Shown: positions 33,970-41,393 of the stretch, piece after piece
Layout: every line of letters begins with the position of its first letter
How positions within the stretch are numbered: position 1 is the first letter of the stretch
Assembly: GCA_041494805.1 (NCBI GenBank)
Contig: JBGQBN010000010.1
Location: 1 to 64,000 of the forward strand
Reading direction: 5' to 3'
DNA: 64,000 nucleotides
Source: JBGQBN01 sp041494805
Lineage (GTDB): Bacteria > Acidobacteriota > Terriglobia > Terriglobales > Acidobacteriaceae
Translations under genes and position numbers: made by a program
Notes under the pieces: generated by a model
The model's input: only the letters and a program-made list of their open reading frames with translations
Told to the model about the DNA's origin: nothing
The model's database searches: none

Positions 33970-34695
33970 ATGAAATTTGTGGGATCAATCTCCGTCGCTG
34001 CCTCGAACACGATCGCTGTCCTGGTCGCCGACTCCAATCAAATGCAGCGCCAGCTACTGGTCAGCGCGCTCCGCCGCCGCCCAGAGTTCACGGTCACCTC
34101 CTGCGACGTCAATACGGACGCCATCCTCGCCACCCTCGCGTCCTCACCGGCGCAGGTTGCGGTCATCAACGCCGACCACTCCAGCCATGACTGGCAGGGC
34201 ATGAGCGTCATGCGCCGCCTTCACTTGGCTCACCCCGAGGTAGCCAAGATCCTGCTGCTCAATGCTTACGACCGCGACCTGGTAGTAAGCGCCTTCCGCT
34301 CCGGCGCCAAAGGCTTGTTCTGTTTTCACGCCCAGCCTTTCCGCCTCTTGTGCAAGTGCATCCACAGCGTCCATCGCGGACAGGTCTGGGCCAACAGCGA
34401 GCAACTGCAATACCTGATCGAAGTCGTCACCCAGGTCCCATCGCTGCGCATGGTGAATGCCCGCGGACTCAAGCTGCTCACCCCGCGCGAAGAGCAGGTC
34501 GTAGCCCTGGTCGCCGACGGACTCAGAAACCGCGAAGTAGCCCGCGAACTCCGCCTCAGCGAACACACGGTCAAGAAATACCTCTTCCGCATCTTCGACA
34601 AGCTGGGCATCTCCAGCCGCGTCGAACTCGTGCTCTACGCCGTCAGTCACGGAGGCCCGCGCCAGGCCGAGTGGGTGGCCGGAGGAGGGGCGTAG
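33970..34695 (+). CDS. LuxR/NarL-type response regulator
   Basis: I start at the ATG at 33970 (MKFVGSISV), because the 47 upstream codons of the open frame do not belong to a receiver fold. The 241-residue protein has a receiver-like domain with D21 and probable acceptor D69 (VINADHSS). The usual Lys-Pro is replaced by QP (AQPF, 121-124). A strong LuxR HTH (LTPREEQVVALVADGLRN, HTVKKYLFRIFDKLGI) is at about 165-225. It is divergent from the exopolysaccharide genes and is a candidate regulator of them. No cognate kinase is adjacent. Confidence 0.88.
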   Translation: MKFVGSISVAASNTIAVLVADSNQMQRQLLVSALRRRPEFTVTSCDVNTDAILATLASSPAQVAVINADHSSHDWQGMSVMRRLHLAHPEVAKILLLNAYDRDLVVSAFRSGAKGLFCFHAQPFRLLCKCIHSVHRGQVWANSEQLQYLIEVVTQVPSLRMVNARGLKLLTPREEQVVALVADGLRNREVARELRLSEHTVKKYLFRIFDKLGISSRVELVLYAVSHGGPRQAEWVAGGGA

Positions 34696-34792
34696 CGGTG
34701 TCTTGCGAAACTGGTTTGATACTGCGCGACATGGCAGGGATTAGTGTCACCAGCGTGGGTGTCAAGGTCATCGATCAAGAGGGTAGAGGTGG

Positions 34793-34830
34793 AAAAAGCC
34801 CCGCCCTTGCAAAAAACGCAAGGACGGGCC
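34793..34830 (-). terminator. Terminator of the SYLF-protein gene
   Basis: On the minus strand a GC-rich stem (34818-34830 with 34798-34810, one mismatch, seven-base T-rich loop) is followed by a run of five T at 34797-34793. It lies 27 bases past the stop of the SYLF gene. Confidence 0.75.
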
Positions 34831-34856
34831 ACTCGCCTGACAGCTTCCTGATGCAA

Positions 34857-35573
34857 TTACTTCTTGTCTTCTTTTGCGTCGGCAATCCGTGCCTGTTGGC
34901 CTGCATCTGACACGGCCTTCATGAATGCGTCCGCACTCTTCGGAGTTGACACCTTGCCCGAAAGAATATTGCGGAACTTCGCGTTCTTGCCGTAAATAGC
35001 GCGAGTGGAGTCGTCATCCTGCTGCACCACCGCACCTTCGAGTGTTAGGCCGGCGAACACGCCCTTGGAGCGCGAGTAGGTCAGCATTTCCGTGTTCATT
35101 TTCCAGTCAGTTCCGGCGGACGCATGACGGCCAACCGGGCCTGCAGCCACGGATCCTTCGCCGGTCAATTGAAACTTACTGGAGAGCAAATGCTGGAACC
35201 CCTGGTCGTTCATGACCAGCATCACCAGGTCCACGCCTTCGACTCCGATCTGCAATCCCCAACTTCCGCCGCCAACCGAGACGAACGCGGGAGCGCTCCA
35301 ACCATCCGATGTACGGCACGAGCCCACGCCACGTCCGTGCTTGCCACCAAAAATGAAGCCGCCCTTAATCAAGTCTGGCACCACCAGGATGCACTTTGCA
35401 TTGCTCAGCACTTCTTCCGGGATACCCTTGTCTGGCGCTGACATAACCGCGTGGAGAACATCCACGGACTTTTGCAGACGGTCGACCGCATCTTCCCGAG
35501 CTGAGCCTGCCCATGCGTAAGTTCCAACCAAGCCCACGAAGCCCATCAACAGCAGTGAAATTGTCTTTTTCAT
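34857..35573 (-). CDS. SYLF/Ysc84-domain lipid-binding protein
   Basis: A 238-residue protein with a signal peptide (residues 1-22, ending TYAWAGS). The SYLF domain covers the rest: AKCILVVPDLIKGGFIFGG, GRGVGSCRTSDGWSAP, and FVSVGGGSWGLQIGVEGVD. Bacterial homologues are exported and often appear in stress-related gene sets; lipid binding is known for the eukaryotic domain. The C-terminal residues RIADAKEDKK are hydrophilic. It is transcribed alone and ends in a good terminator. Confidence 0.9.
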   Translation of the reverse strand: MKKTISLLLMGFVGLVGTYAWAGSAREDAVDRLQKSVDVLHAVMSAPDKGIPEEVLSNAKCILVVPDLIKGGFIFGGKHGRGVGSCRTSDGWSAPAFVSVGGGSWGLQIGVEGVDLVMLVMNDQGFQHLLSSKFQLTGEGSVAAGPVGRHASAGTDWKMNTEMLTYSRSKGVFAGLTLEGAVVQQDDDSTRAIYGKNAKFRNILSGKVSTPKSADAFMKAVSDAGQQARIADAKEDKK

Positions 35574-35773
35574 GAATTGTTCCTTTAGGAGCTGCAGAAC
35601 TAAGAGGAGAGAACTTCAGATGGCCTGACTTAGTTCAGAGGACCTGAAAGAGAGAGAAGAAGTGCTCGTCTCTACCCTCATGATCGCTCAGGCCCGAAAG
35701 AATAGCTGGTCTGAATTGCTCACTCGCCTTTGGATCAAGAACAGGAGCAATCTTGCGCACAATCGCAAGGATT

Positions 35774-35977
35774 TCAAAGTGCACCACGACCGCCCAGCTT
35801 GGCTGGCGCCGACGCCCGCAAATGCAATAAGGCAGCATGCTGATTTATTACTGCTGCCGCTTGCGTGCGGCGGTTGCCATTCGTGCTGTTGAAATCAAGG
35901 GTGGTGACGCTATGCTCGCAGAAGGTGCATTTGAATGTGGTGCCGCCATTCATTGGTTTGGTTGTGTAATATCTCAC
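35774..35977 (-). CDS. Small Cys/His zinc-site-like protein
   Basis: The product of about 67 residues contains KCTFCEH, then DFNSTNGNRRTQAAAVINQH, suggesting a CxxC...H zinc site. The GTG at 35977 (VRYYTTKP) follows AAGGA and is my preferred start. The frame stays open to a TTG at 36019. The family is not one I can name, but the pattern is too ordered for a chance frame. No operon partner. Confidence 0.5.
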   Translation of the reverse strand: MRYYTTKPMNGGTTFKCTFCEHSVTTLDFNSTNGNRRTQAAAVINQHAALLHLRASAPAKLGGRGAL

Positions 35978-36112
35978 ATCTTCATTGTAGTCCTTACTGC
36001 CTGTCCGGGCGTTGGGCAACAGGTGTGCAACCTTAGAGCAGGAAGCGCGGTCGCCGGCGTGGAGTCCAGATTGATAGCGCGATTCGTGAGGGGCAAGAGA
36101 AAGGAAGCAACC

Positions 36113-36340
36113 TCAGTTCTTCGACCCTCGTGTACGCACGCCAGCAATGGTCAGCGCGATCCCACCTGCGATCAGCACAGCACTGATGAGGGGCGACACT
36201 CGTTCACTGTGACTGGTCTGCACCCCAATGTTCGTGTCCCCGACCTTGATGCCCTGGGTCTCGCTGGCGGGAATCGGCACGACCAGAGATGCGATGCCGA
36301 GCACAATCAGGAGCAGGCCTGCAAGCAGCAACATTCTCAT
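36113..36340 (-). CDS. Small two-helix membrane protein
   Basis: A 75-residue protein with helices at residues 3-23 and 50-68, separated by a polar segment (SETQGIKVGDTNIGVQTSHSER), and a basic tail. GAGGA precedes the ATG. It resembles small uncharacterised membrane proteins common in stress gene sets of soil bacteria. It is 79 bases from the Crp/Fnr-type gene, on the same strand and downstream of it. Confidence 0.75.
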   Translation of the reverse strand: MRMLLLAGLLLIVLGIASLVVPIPASETQGIKVGDTNIGVQTSHSERVSPLISAVLIAGGIALTIAGVRTRGSKN

Positions 36341-36419
36341 ATCATGTCCTCGTGATCCTCGATGCGTCGAAGGATGTAGTCACTGCCGTCGCCTTTCTGG
36401 AGAACTCAGAGAAAAACAT

Positions 36420-37100
36420 CTAGTCGTGCAGAACTATACTGAGCAGCGAGCTGTGGACCTGCAATCCACCTTCTATACCGCCGGAGTAGTGAATAAAGCC
36501 CAATTTCCTGAACCGGTTCATGAAAAAGCTCACCCGCGAACGGGTGGTTCCGACCATCTCTGCCAGGCTTTCCTGACTTATCTTGGGGACCACCGTCTCA
36601 GGCACGCCTTCCTTGCCAAAATGAGCTAGCAGCAGAAGCACGCGAGCCAGTCTCTTTTCGCTGGAGTTAAATAGCTGGTCAACCAGATCCTCTTCATAAC
36701 GGATATTCCGCGCCAGCAAATAGGCCACGAACATATCGGAAAACGCATGTTCCCGGTGAAGCGCTTGCATCATCGCCCTCTTGTCTACCCGCATGAGCTG
36801 GCAATCTGTCATTGCAAACGCAGACCCCATGCGCAGAGCCTGACCGGCCAGCGCACCCTCGCCAAAAAAGTTCCCCTCGCTTAACAGGCCTATGGTGGCT
36901 TCTCTGCCGGTCTTGGATACGACGGTGAGCTTTACTCTTCCTGATTGGATATAGAAGACCGCGTCGGCTTCATCTCCCTGGGCGAAGATTCCTTGCTTTT
37001 TTTCAACCGCCAGGCTCTTCCTGCCCTCGCCAATGGTTGCGAGGAAGGTGCTGGGGTCGAACTCGCGTCTTTTCTTACTTGCTGCTGCAGGAGAACTCAT
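36420..37100 (-). CDS. Crp/Fnr-family transcription regulator
   Basis: A 226-residue protein starting at the ATG 37100; the frame extends to a GTG at 37139 without a ribosome site. It has a cyclic-nucleotide-binding-like beta-roll (GIFAQGDEADAVFYIQSGRVKL, GNFFGEGAL). A dimer helix follows, and then a winged HTH (ISQESLAEMVGTTRSRVSFFMNRFRKLGFI). No FNR-type cysteine cluster is present. The effector is unknown. It is the only CRP-type regulator here, and so a candidate for the site at 15029. Confidence 0.9.
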   Translation of the reverse strand: MSSPAAASKKRREFDPSTFLATIGEGRKSLAVEKKQGIFAQGDEADAVFYIQSGRVKLTVVSKTGREATIGLLSEGNFFGEGALAGQALRMGSAFAMTDCQLMRVDKRAMMQALHREHAFSDMFVAYLLARNIRYEEDLVDQLFNSSEKRLARVLLLLAHFGKEGVPETVVPKISQESLAEMVGTTRSRVSFFMNRFRKLGFIHYSGGIEGGLQVHSSLLSIVLHD

Positions 37101-37238
37101 CAAACGCAATTCTAGTCCCACAGAGTCGTTCTGTGGCACAAATCGTGACTAACCCGGGAGGGCCAATCTCTTCTTGGGCCCGGGGGTTCAAAAGTGAGCG
37201 ATTCTGCAGAGACAGGCCCGCTTGGTGTTGCTGGCCAG

Positions 37239-37379
37239 TTACTTTTCCGAAGCCGCCAAGCGCCGATCTCGATGCGGATCCGTGCGGGGTTGGCCAGTGC
37301 TCAACTCACATTTTTCTCCCGGCTTAGAGCCACAAGTGGGACAACGAACCGCCAGGGCTGGTTTCTGCTTGGCTTTCAT
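37239..37379 (-). CDS. Very small zinc-finger-like protein (46 residues)
   Basis: From the ATG at 37379 the product reads MKAKQKPALAVRCPTCGSKP and continues with GEKCELSTGQPRTDPHRDRR. The spacing CPxCGxxPGxxC...H is a compact zinc site like that of small phage- or DNA-binding zinc-finger proteins. The frame opens further to 37454 but the extra residues do not fit. It ends 20 residues after the last Cys with a basic tail. Confidence 0.65.
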   Translation of the reverse strand: MKAKQKPALAVRCPTCGSKPGEKCELSTGQPRTDPHRDRRLAASEK

Positions 37380-37775
37380 AGGTACATAATACAGGATCGC
37401 TCGGCAACAAAGATGTGCAATTGTGACCAGTGCCTTCGCGTCAATCAGCGGCATCGCAACCCTAATTTTTCACATGTGAGCTATCTTGCTCAGACACGAA
37501 AGTCTACACCTGTCATTCTCTATTCTCCTGAGTGTGTCGAGAGAGCGACGAGCGCTAATTCGTAGCTCTCATTCTTAGGTCGCTGCGGTCGGGTCCTGAT
37601 CAAGCCACATCGAAGCGACCACATCCAGCCGATTGGCATTCTGTATCCGGTGTATGCCGCGAAACCTTACGGCAGACACGATTCGACCCTGAAAGCTCTC
37701 GAACATTTGACATTAGGGCAACACCTCCAGGCGGATGAGAGGCGTTAGCCCGTGTAAGAAGAAAGGTCAAAGCTC
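37380..37775. other. Intergenic region without a supported gene
   Basis: Nearly 400 bases between divergent small genes show no convincing coding frame. A 10-bp palindrome TCACATGTGA at 37470-37479 is the only notable element and could be an operator. Confidence 0.4.
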
Positions 37776-37964
37776 ATGCCTTTAATTCAACTCCTGGAAG
37801 TTCTCATCGTGGTGGGTGTCCTCCTGTGGCTGGTGAATCGCTTCATTCCAATGCAGGGATCCATCAAGTCAATTTTGAATGGCGTCGTGGTCATTGCTGT
37901 GGTTCTGTGGCTGCTGAATGTTTTTGGACTGTTTCATTCCCTTTCCCGGGTCCGCGTTGGGTGA
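37776..37964 (+). CDS. Thivi_2564-type small membrane protein
   Basis: A 62-residue protein with two hydrophobic segments (LLEVLIVVGVLLWLVNRFIP and ILNGVVVIAVVLWLLNVFGLF). This layout matches the small Thivi_2564-family membrane proteins found in many soil bacteria; the family has no known function. An AAGG-type ribosome site precedes the ATG. The OmpA-family gene follows within about 100 bases on the same strand. Confidence 0.8.
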   Translation: MPLIQLLEVLIVVGVLLWLVNRFIPMQGSIKSILNGVVVIAVVLWLLNVFGLFHSLSRVRVG

Positions 37965-38060
37965 AGGATGATGCAAGGGAAACCAGGCAAGAAGGCTGGA
38001 TACACCAACACAAGATCGATACAACGCAACCCGGCAGATATCTGCCTCAAGGAGAATACT

Positions 38061-39602
38061 TTGAAGACCAAACTTTTGTTAGCAGTCGGAATCACCCTCA
38101 GTTTGAGCGCGTTCGCTCAAACCAATTCTCAACCAACCATGGCCATCGAACCCATGGCTCACACGCCGACGTTCCGGGTCACCGTAGTCAGCCGCAGCGT
38201 AAAGGCCGTCAACTATGAACATCGCAGCGGAGCCAGCAAGCTGGATTTTGCGGGTACGGACCTCATGCCCGGGGCCAACGGCCAAGCCAAAGTGGAAAGC
38301 AAAAAGGGCTACATCGAAATCGAGGTGGAATTTGGCAATCTGCAAAAGCCCACGACTTTCGGCAATGAATACCTGACCTACATCCTGTGGGCAATTTCAC
38401 CCGAAGGCCGGGCAATCAACTTGGGCGAGGTATTGGTGGGCGACAACAGCCGCAGCAAGCTGGACGTAACCACAGACCTGCAAGCCTTTGCTCTGGTCGT
38501 CACGGCGGAACCTTATTATGCTGTGCGCCAACCCAGCAACGTCGTAGTGATTGAGAATGTAGTTCGCGAAGACACGAAGGGGACTACTGAAGCCCTCAAT
38601 GCCAAGCATGACTTTCTCGAGCGCGGCGGCTACATCCCCACTGGTTACAAATTTGACCCGGTGGTTCTGAATGCCAAGTTACCGTTGGAATACTTCGAGG
38701 CGCGAAATGCACTACGCATTGCCCAATCCGAGGGGGCCGAGAGGTACGCCAGCGACAGCTATCAGCACGCGGTTCAACTAATGAACAACGCCGATGAATA
38801 CGCTGTGCGAAACAATGTCCCGACAAAACCGCTGATCGCAGTCTCCCGAGAGGCAGTACAGACTGCCGAAGATGCCCGCGCGATTGCAGTCAAGAAGATG
38901 GACGAGGAGCGCCTAGCCAACGAACGCCAGGCTTCCTCCGACGCACAAGCACAGTCCCAGGCGCAAGCCGACGAGGCAACCCGGCAGAAGGCACAGGCTG
39001 AGTCTGATGCGGCAAAAGCGCAATCCGACATGGCCGCAAGTCAAGCAGCATCAGCAGCGGCACTCACTGCGGCTCAGGCAGATGCCGACCAATCCCGCCT
39101 AGCTGCACAGCAGGCTCAGTTGAGCGCGCAACAGGCGGAAACCGACAAAGCGGCCATGCGCACCCGATTGTCTGAGCAGCTGAATTCCATTCTCCAGACT
39201 CGCGATAGCGCGCGCGGGCTCATCGTCAGCATGTCCGATGTTTTGTTTGACACCGGAAAATACTCGTTGAAACCGGGTGCACGGGAGAAGCTGGCGAAAG
39301 TCGCCGGTATTCTGCTCGCCTACCCTGGACTCAACATTGAAGTCGGCGGCTACACGGATAACGTCGGCGGCGATGAGATGAATCAAAAACTGTCTGAGAA
39401 CCGTGCCGACTCGGTGCGCGACTACCTCGTACAGCAAGGGGTAGCGATGAATTCGGTTTCAGCCAGAGGCTTCGGCAACACTTTGCCGGTAGCCTCAAAC
39501 GATAATTCCGCCGGTCGGCAGCAGAACCGGAGAGTTGAACTTCTCGTGTCCGGCGAAGCCATCGGCAACCCGGTCGATGCAACCACAGGAAGCTTGCGCT
39601 AG
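38061..39602 (+). CDS. OmpA-family outer-membrane/peptidoglycan-binding protein with coiled coil
   Basis: I place the start at TTG 38061, six bases after AAGGAG and directly before a signal peptide (LKTKLLLAVGITLSLSAFAQ); the frame from 37968 adds 31 residues upstream with no signal of their own. The 513-residue product has an N-terminal beta-rich domain and a region like DUF4398 (about 215-290). A long Ala/Gln-rich coiled coil spans about 290-390, and the C-terminal OmpA domain binds peptidoglycan (EVGGYTDNVGGDEMNQKLSENRADSV). It probably tethers the outer membrane to the cell wall. Confidence 0.9.
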   Translation: MKTKLLLAVGITLSLSAFAQTNSQPTMAIEPMAHTPTFRVTVVSRSVKAVNYEHRSGASKLDFAGTDLMPGANGQAKVESKKGYIEIEVEFGNLQKPTTFGNEYLTYILWAISPEGRAINLGEVLVGDNSRSKLDVTTDLQAFALVVTAEPYYAVRQPSNVVVIENVVREDTKGTTEALNAKHDFLERGGYIPTGYKFDPVVLNAKLPLEYFEARNALRIAQSEGAERYASDSYQHAVQLMNNADEYAVRNNVPTKPLIAVSREAVQTAEDARAIAVKKMDEERLANERQASSDAQAQSQAQADEATRQKAQAESDAAKAQSDMAASQAASAAALTAAQADADQSRLAAQQAQLSAQQAETDKAAMRTRLSEQLNSILQTRDSARGLIVSMSDVLFDTGKYSLKPGAREKLAKVAGILLAYPGLNIEVGGYTDNVGGDEMNQKLSENRADSVRDYLVQQGVAMNSVSARGFGNTLPVASNDNSAGRQQNRRVELLVSGEAIGNPVDATTGSLR

Positions 39603-39646
39603 AGCAAGCGGTATTGAGCGATCGGTAGGTAATGGAGGCAACACCC

Positions 39647-40372
39647 ATGAAACTAGTTGGAGTTTTCAGCACAGCAGTTTTGTCTTTGACCCTCGGAACT
39701 GCGGCTCCCGCGTACGCCCAGCAGGAGCAACAGGAACAGCAGCAGGAGCAGAAGGACAAGCCTGCCCAGCAAAAAGAGAAACACGCACAGCAGGAAGAGA
39801 AAAAAGCGCAACAGAACGAGCACCAGGCGCAGCAGAAGGAACAACACGGTCAACAGGAAAAAGCACAGCAGGACAAGCCCACCCAGCGGGAAGAGCAACA
39901 CGCGAAGGACGCCAGGCCTGCCCAGCAGAACGAGCACCAGGCGGAGCAGGACAACCAACACGCACAGCAGCAACCGCGGCATAACGAACAACCACGGCGC
40001 ACAGAGGAACAGCAGCGTGTCCAGCACAGCGCCTGGCAGCAGCATCGCGCACGAAGCTGGCAGTCAGACCACCGCACTTGGCAACAACGTGGCGGCTACC
40101 ACGGCTACCGCATCCCTGACTACCGGTTCCGTACATACTTTGGGCCGGAGCATGGGTTCCGCATCTACGGCCTCCCCTTCCTGGTGGTGGGCGGATACCC
40201 GCGCTTCCAGTACGGTGGCTATTGGGTCAGCGCCGTTGACCCATGGCCGGAATACTGGGCGGTGGACTGGTACGACACCGACGACGTTTATGTCACCTAC
40301 GTCGACAACGGCTATTACCTGTTCAACCGCAGGTATCCCACCGTCGGAATTGCGATCAGCATCTCGGAGTAG
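39647..40372 (+). CDS. Secreted Gln-rich protein with YXWGXW-like C-terminal domain
   Basis: A GGAGG precedes the ATG at 39647 (MKLVGVFSTAV), which begins a signal peptide ending PAYAQ. The frame's earlier ATG at 39632 overlaps that ribosome site. Residues 22-135 are almost entirely Gln, Glu, Lys, Ala and His, a disordered low-complexity stretch of QQ and AQQ repeats. The C-terminal 110 residues are Tyr/Trp/Gly-rich (YRIPDYRFRTYFG, WAVDWYDTDDVYVTYVDNGY). They resemble small secreted beta-domains found in Acidobacteriota and proteobacteria. Function unknown, probably envelope stress or surface association. Confidence 0.8.
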   Translation: MKLVGVFSTAVLSLTLGTAAPAYAQQEQQEQQQEQKDKPAQQKEKHAQQEEKKAQQNEHQAQQKEQHGQQEKAQQDKPTQREEQHAKDARPAQQNEHQAEQDNQHAQQQPRHNEQPRRTEEQQRVQHSAWQQHRARSWQSDHRTWQQRGGYHGYRIPDYRFRTYFGPEHGFRIYGLPFLVVGGYPRFQYGGYWVSAVDPWPEYWAVDWYDTDDVYVTYVDNGYYLFNRRYPTVGIAISISE

Positions 40373-40410
40373 CGGTGTACCCCTCATGAATACATGACAA
40401 GGAGCAAAAC

Positions 40411-40566
40411 ATGCTTGGAACTATATTGATCGTGATCCTGGTTTTAGCACTTCTAGGGGCGCTGCCACGGTGGTCGCATAGCCGGGATTGGGGTTATGCC
40501 CCGACCGGAGGAGTAGGACTCATCCTTTTCGTCATTGTGATTCTCCTGGTTCTCGGGCGCATTTGA
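40411..40566 (+). CDS. DUF3309-type small membrane protein (51 residues)
   Basis: ATG at 40411 follows AAGGAG. The product starts MLGTILIVILVLALLGALPR, then WSHSRDWGYAPTGG, then a second helix GLILFVIVILLVLGRI. This is the exact plan of the DUF3309 family: two helices around a conserved Trp/Gly loop. The function is unknown, but members often sit with other small envelope or stress genes as here. Confidence 0.85.
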   Translation: MLGTILIVILVLALLGALPRWSHSRDWGYAPTGGVGLILFVIVILLVLGRI

Positions 40567-40591
40567 GCTATGTGCTCCCCGGCAATCTCGT

Positions 40592-40624
40592 CAGGCGCCA
40601 TAGCCAAGGGTTGGCGCCTGCTTT
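40592..40624 (+). terminator. Terminator of the DUF3309 gene
   Basis: A perfect 9-bp stem (CAGGCGCCA / TGGCGCCTG at 40592-40600 and 40612-40620) with an 11-base loop is followed by CTTTT. It lies 25 bases after the stop. Confidence 0.65.
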
Positions 40625-40752
40625 TCTGTCCGTGCCACGGTACTTCTCCTCGTCGTACTCAAGCCGCGATCTTCTCCGCCCTAACTCCAACCGGCAGAAC
40701 CAGTTCCTCCTAATCCATATATTATTGTACGTACAACATCGTCATCACAAAA

Positions 40753-40768
40753 TGTTCCACGTGGAACA
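40753..40768. promoter_or_regulatory. Candidate parS (ParB-binding) site
   Basis: TGTTCCACGTGGAACA is a perfect 16-bp palindrome. It matches the known parS form TGTTNCACGTGAAACA at all but one position and is identical to the symmetric variant described in several bacteria. ParB binding here is inferred from sequence only. parB/parA are not in the window. Confidence 0.55.
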
Positions 40769-40892
40769 CTTCTCCACTTTGTCACCCGTCCTTTCCTGCC
40801 CCGTCCACCCCTCCCTTGTCATCCCGCCCCTGCTTTTGGTATTGTGGGCCGCCGCAATCAATCCCTGTTAACCCTTACCACCATGGGGAGAT

Positions 40893-41390
40893 ATGAAAAA
40901 GAACGTCACGATTACCGTCAATGGACTTGAGCAGCGCGCGACGGTTGAGCCGCGCCTGCTGCTCGTACACTTCCTGCGCGAAACCGCCGGGCTGACCGGC
41001 ACGCACGTGGGCTGCGAGACCTCATTGTGCGGCGCCTGCACCGTCCTGATGGACGGACGCGCCGTTAAGTCCTGCACTGTGCTCGCCGTCCAGGCCGATG
41101 GCCACCCGGTCACCACGGTCGAAGGCCTGGCCAACGGCGCCAAGCTGCATCCCATCCAGGAAGGATTCTGGGAGGAGCACGGCCTGCAGTGCGGCTTTTG
41201 CACTCCGGGCATGATCATGTGCTCGCATGATCTGCTGGACCACAACCCCAGCCCGTCGGACTCCGAGATTCGCGAGGCCATCAACGGCAACATCTGCCGC
41301 TGCACCGGCTACCAGAACATTGTGGCTGCGGTGAAGAACGCTTCCCGCAAAATGTCCAAGCGCGTCCCGGCACGCGCGGGAGCGAGGTGA
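40893..41390 (+). CDS. coxS: Form II CO-dehydrogenase-like small subunit (2Fe-2S)
   Basis: A 165-residue iron-sulphur subunit of the molybdenum hydroxylase family. The plant-type 2Fe-2S site is CETSLCGAC, and the second, all-helical 2Fe-2S site comprises CGFCTPGM and CRCTG. It relays electrons from the Mo-cofactor to FAD. Gene order S-L-M is that of form II clusters; coxL begins 3 bases past the stop. Confidence 0.93.
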   Translation: MKKNVTITVNGLEQRATVEPRLLLVHFLRETAGLTGTHVGCETSLCGACTVLMDGRAVKSCTVLAVQADGHPVTTVEGLANGAKLHPIQEGFWEEHGLQCGFCTPGMIMCSHDLLDHNPSPSDSEIREAINGNICRCTGYQNIVAAVKNASRKMSKRVPARAGAR

Positions 41391-41393
41391 GCC

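Larger units (their letters stand above)
40567..40892. other. Intergenic region before coxS with palindromes
   Basis: No gene is supported. After the terminator there is a 12-bp palindrome TTGTACGTACAA (40725-40736) and a 16-bp palindrome at 40753-40768 described separately. A GGGG-containing ribosome site lies just before coxS. Confidence 0.5.
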
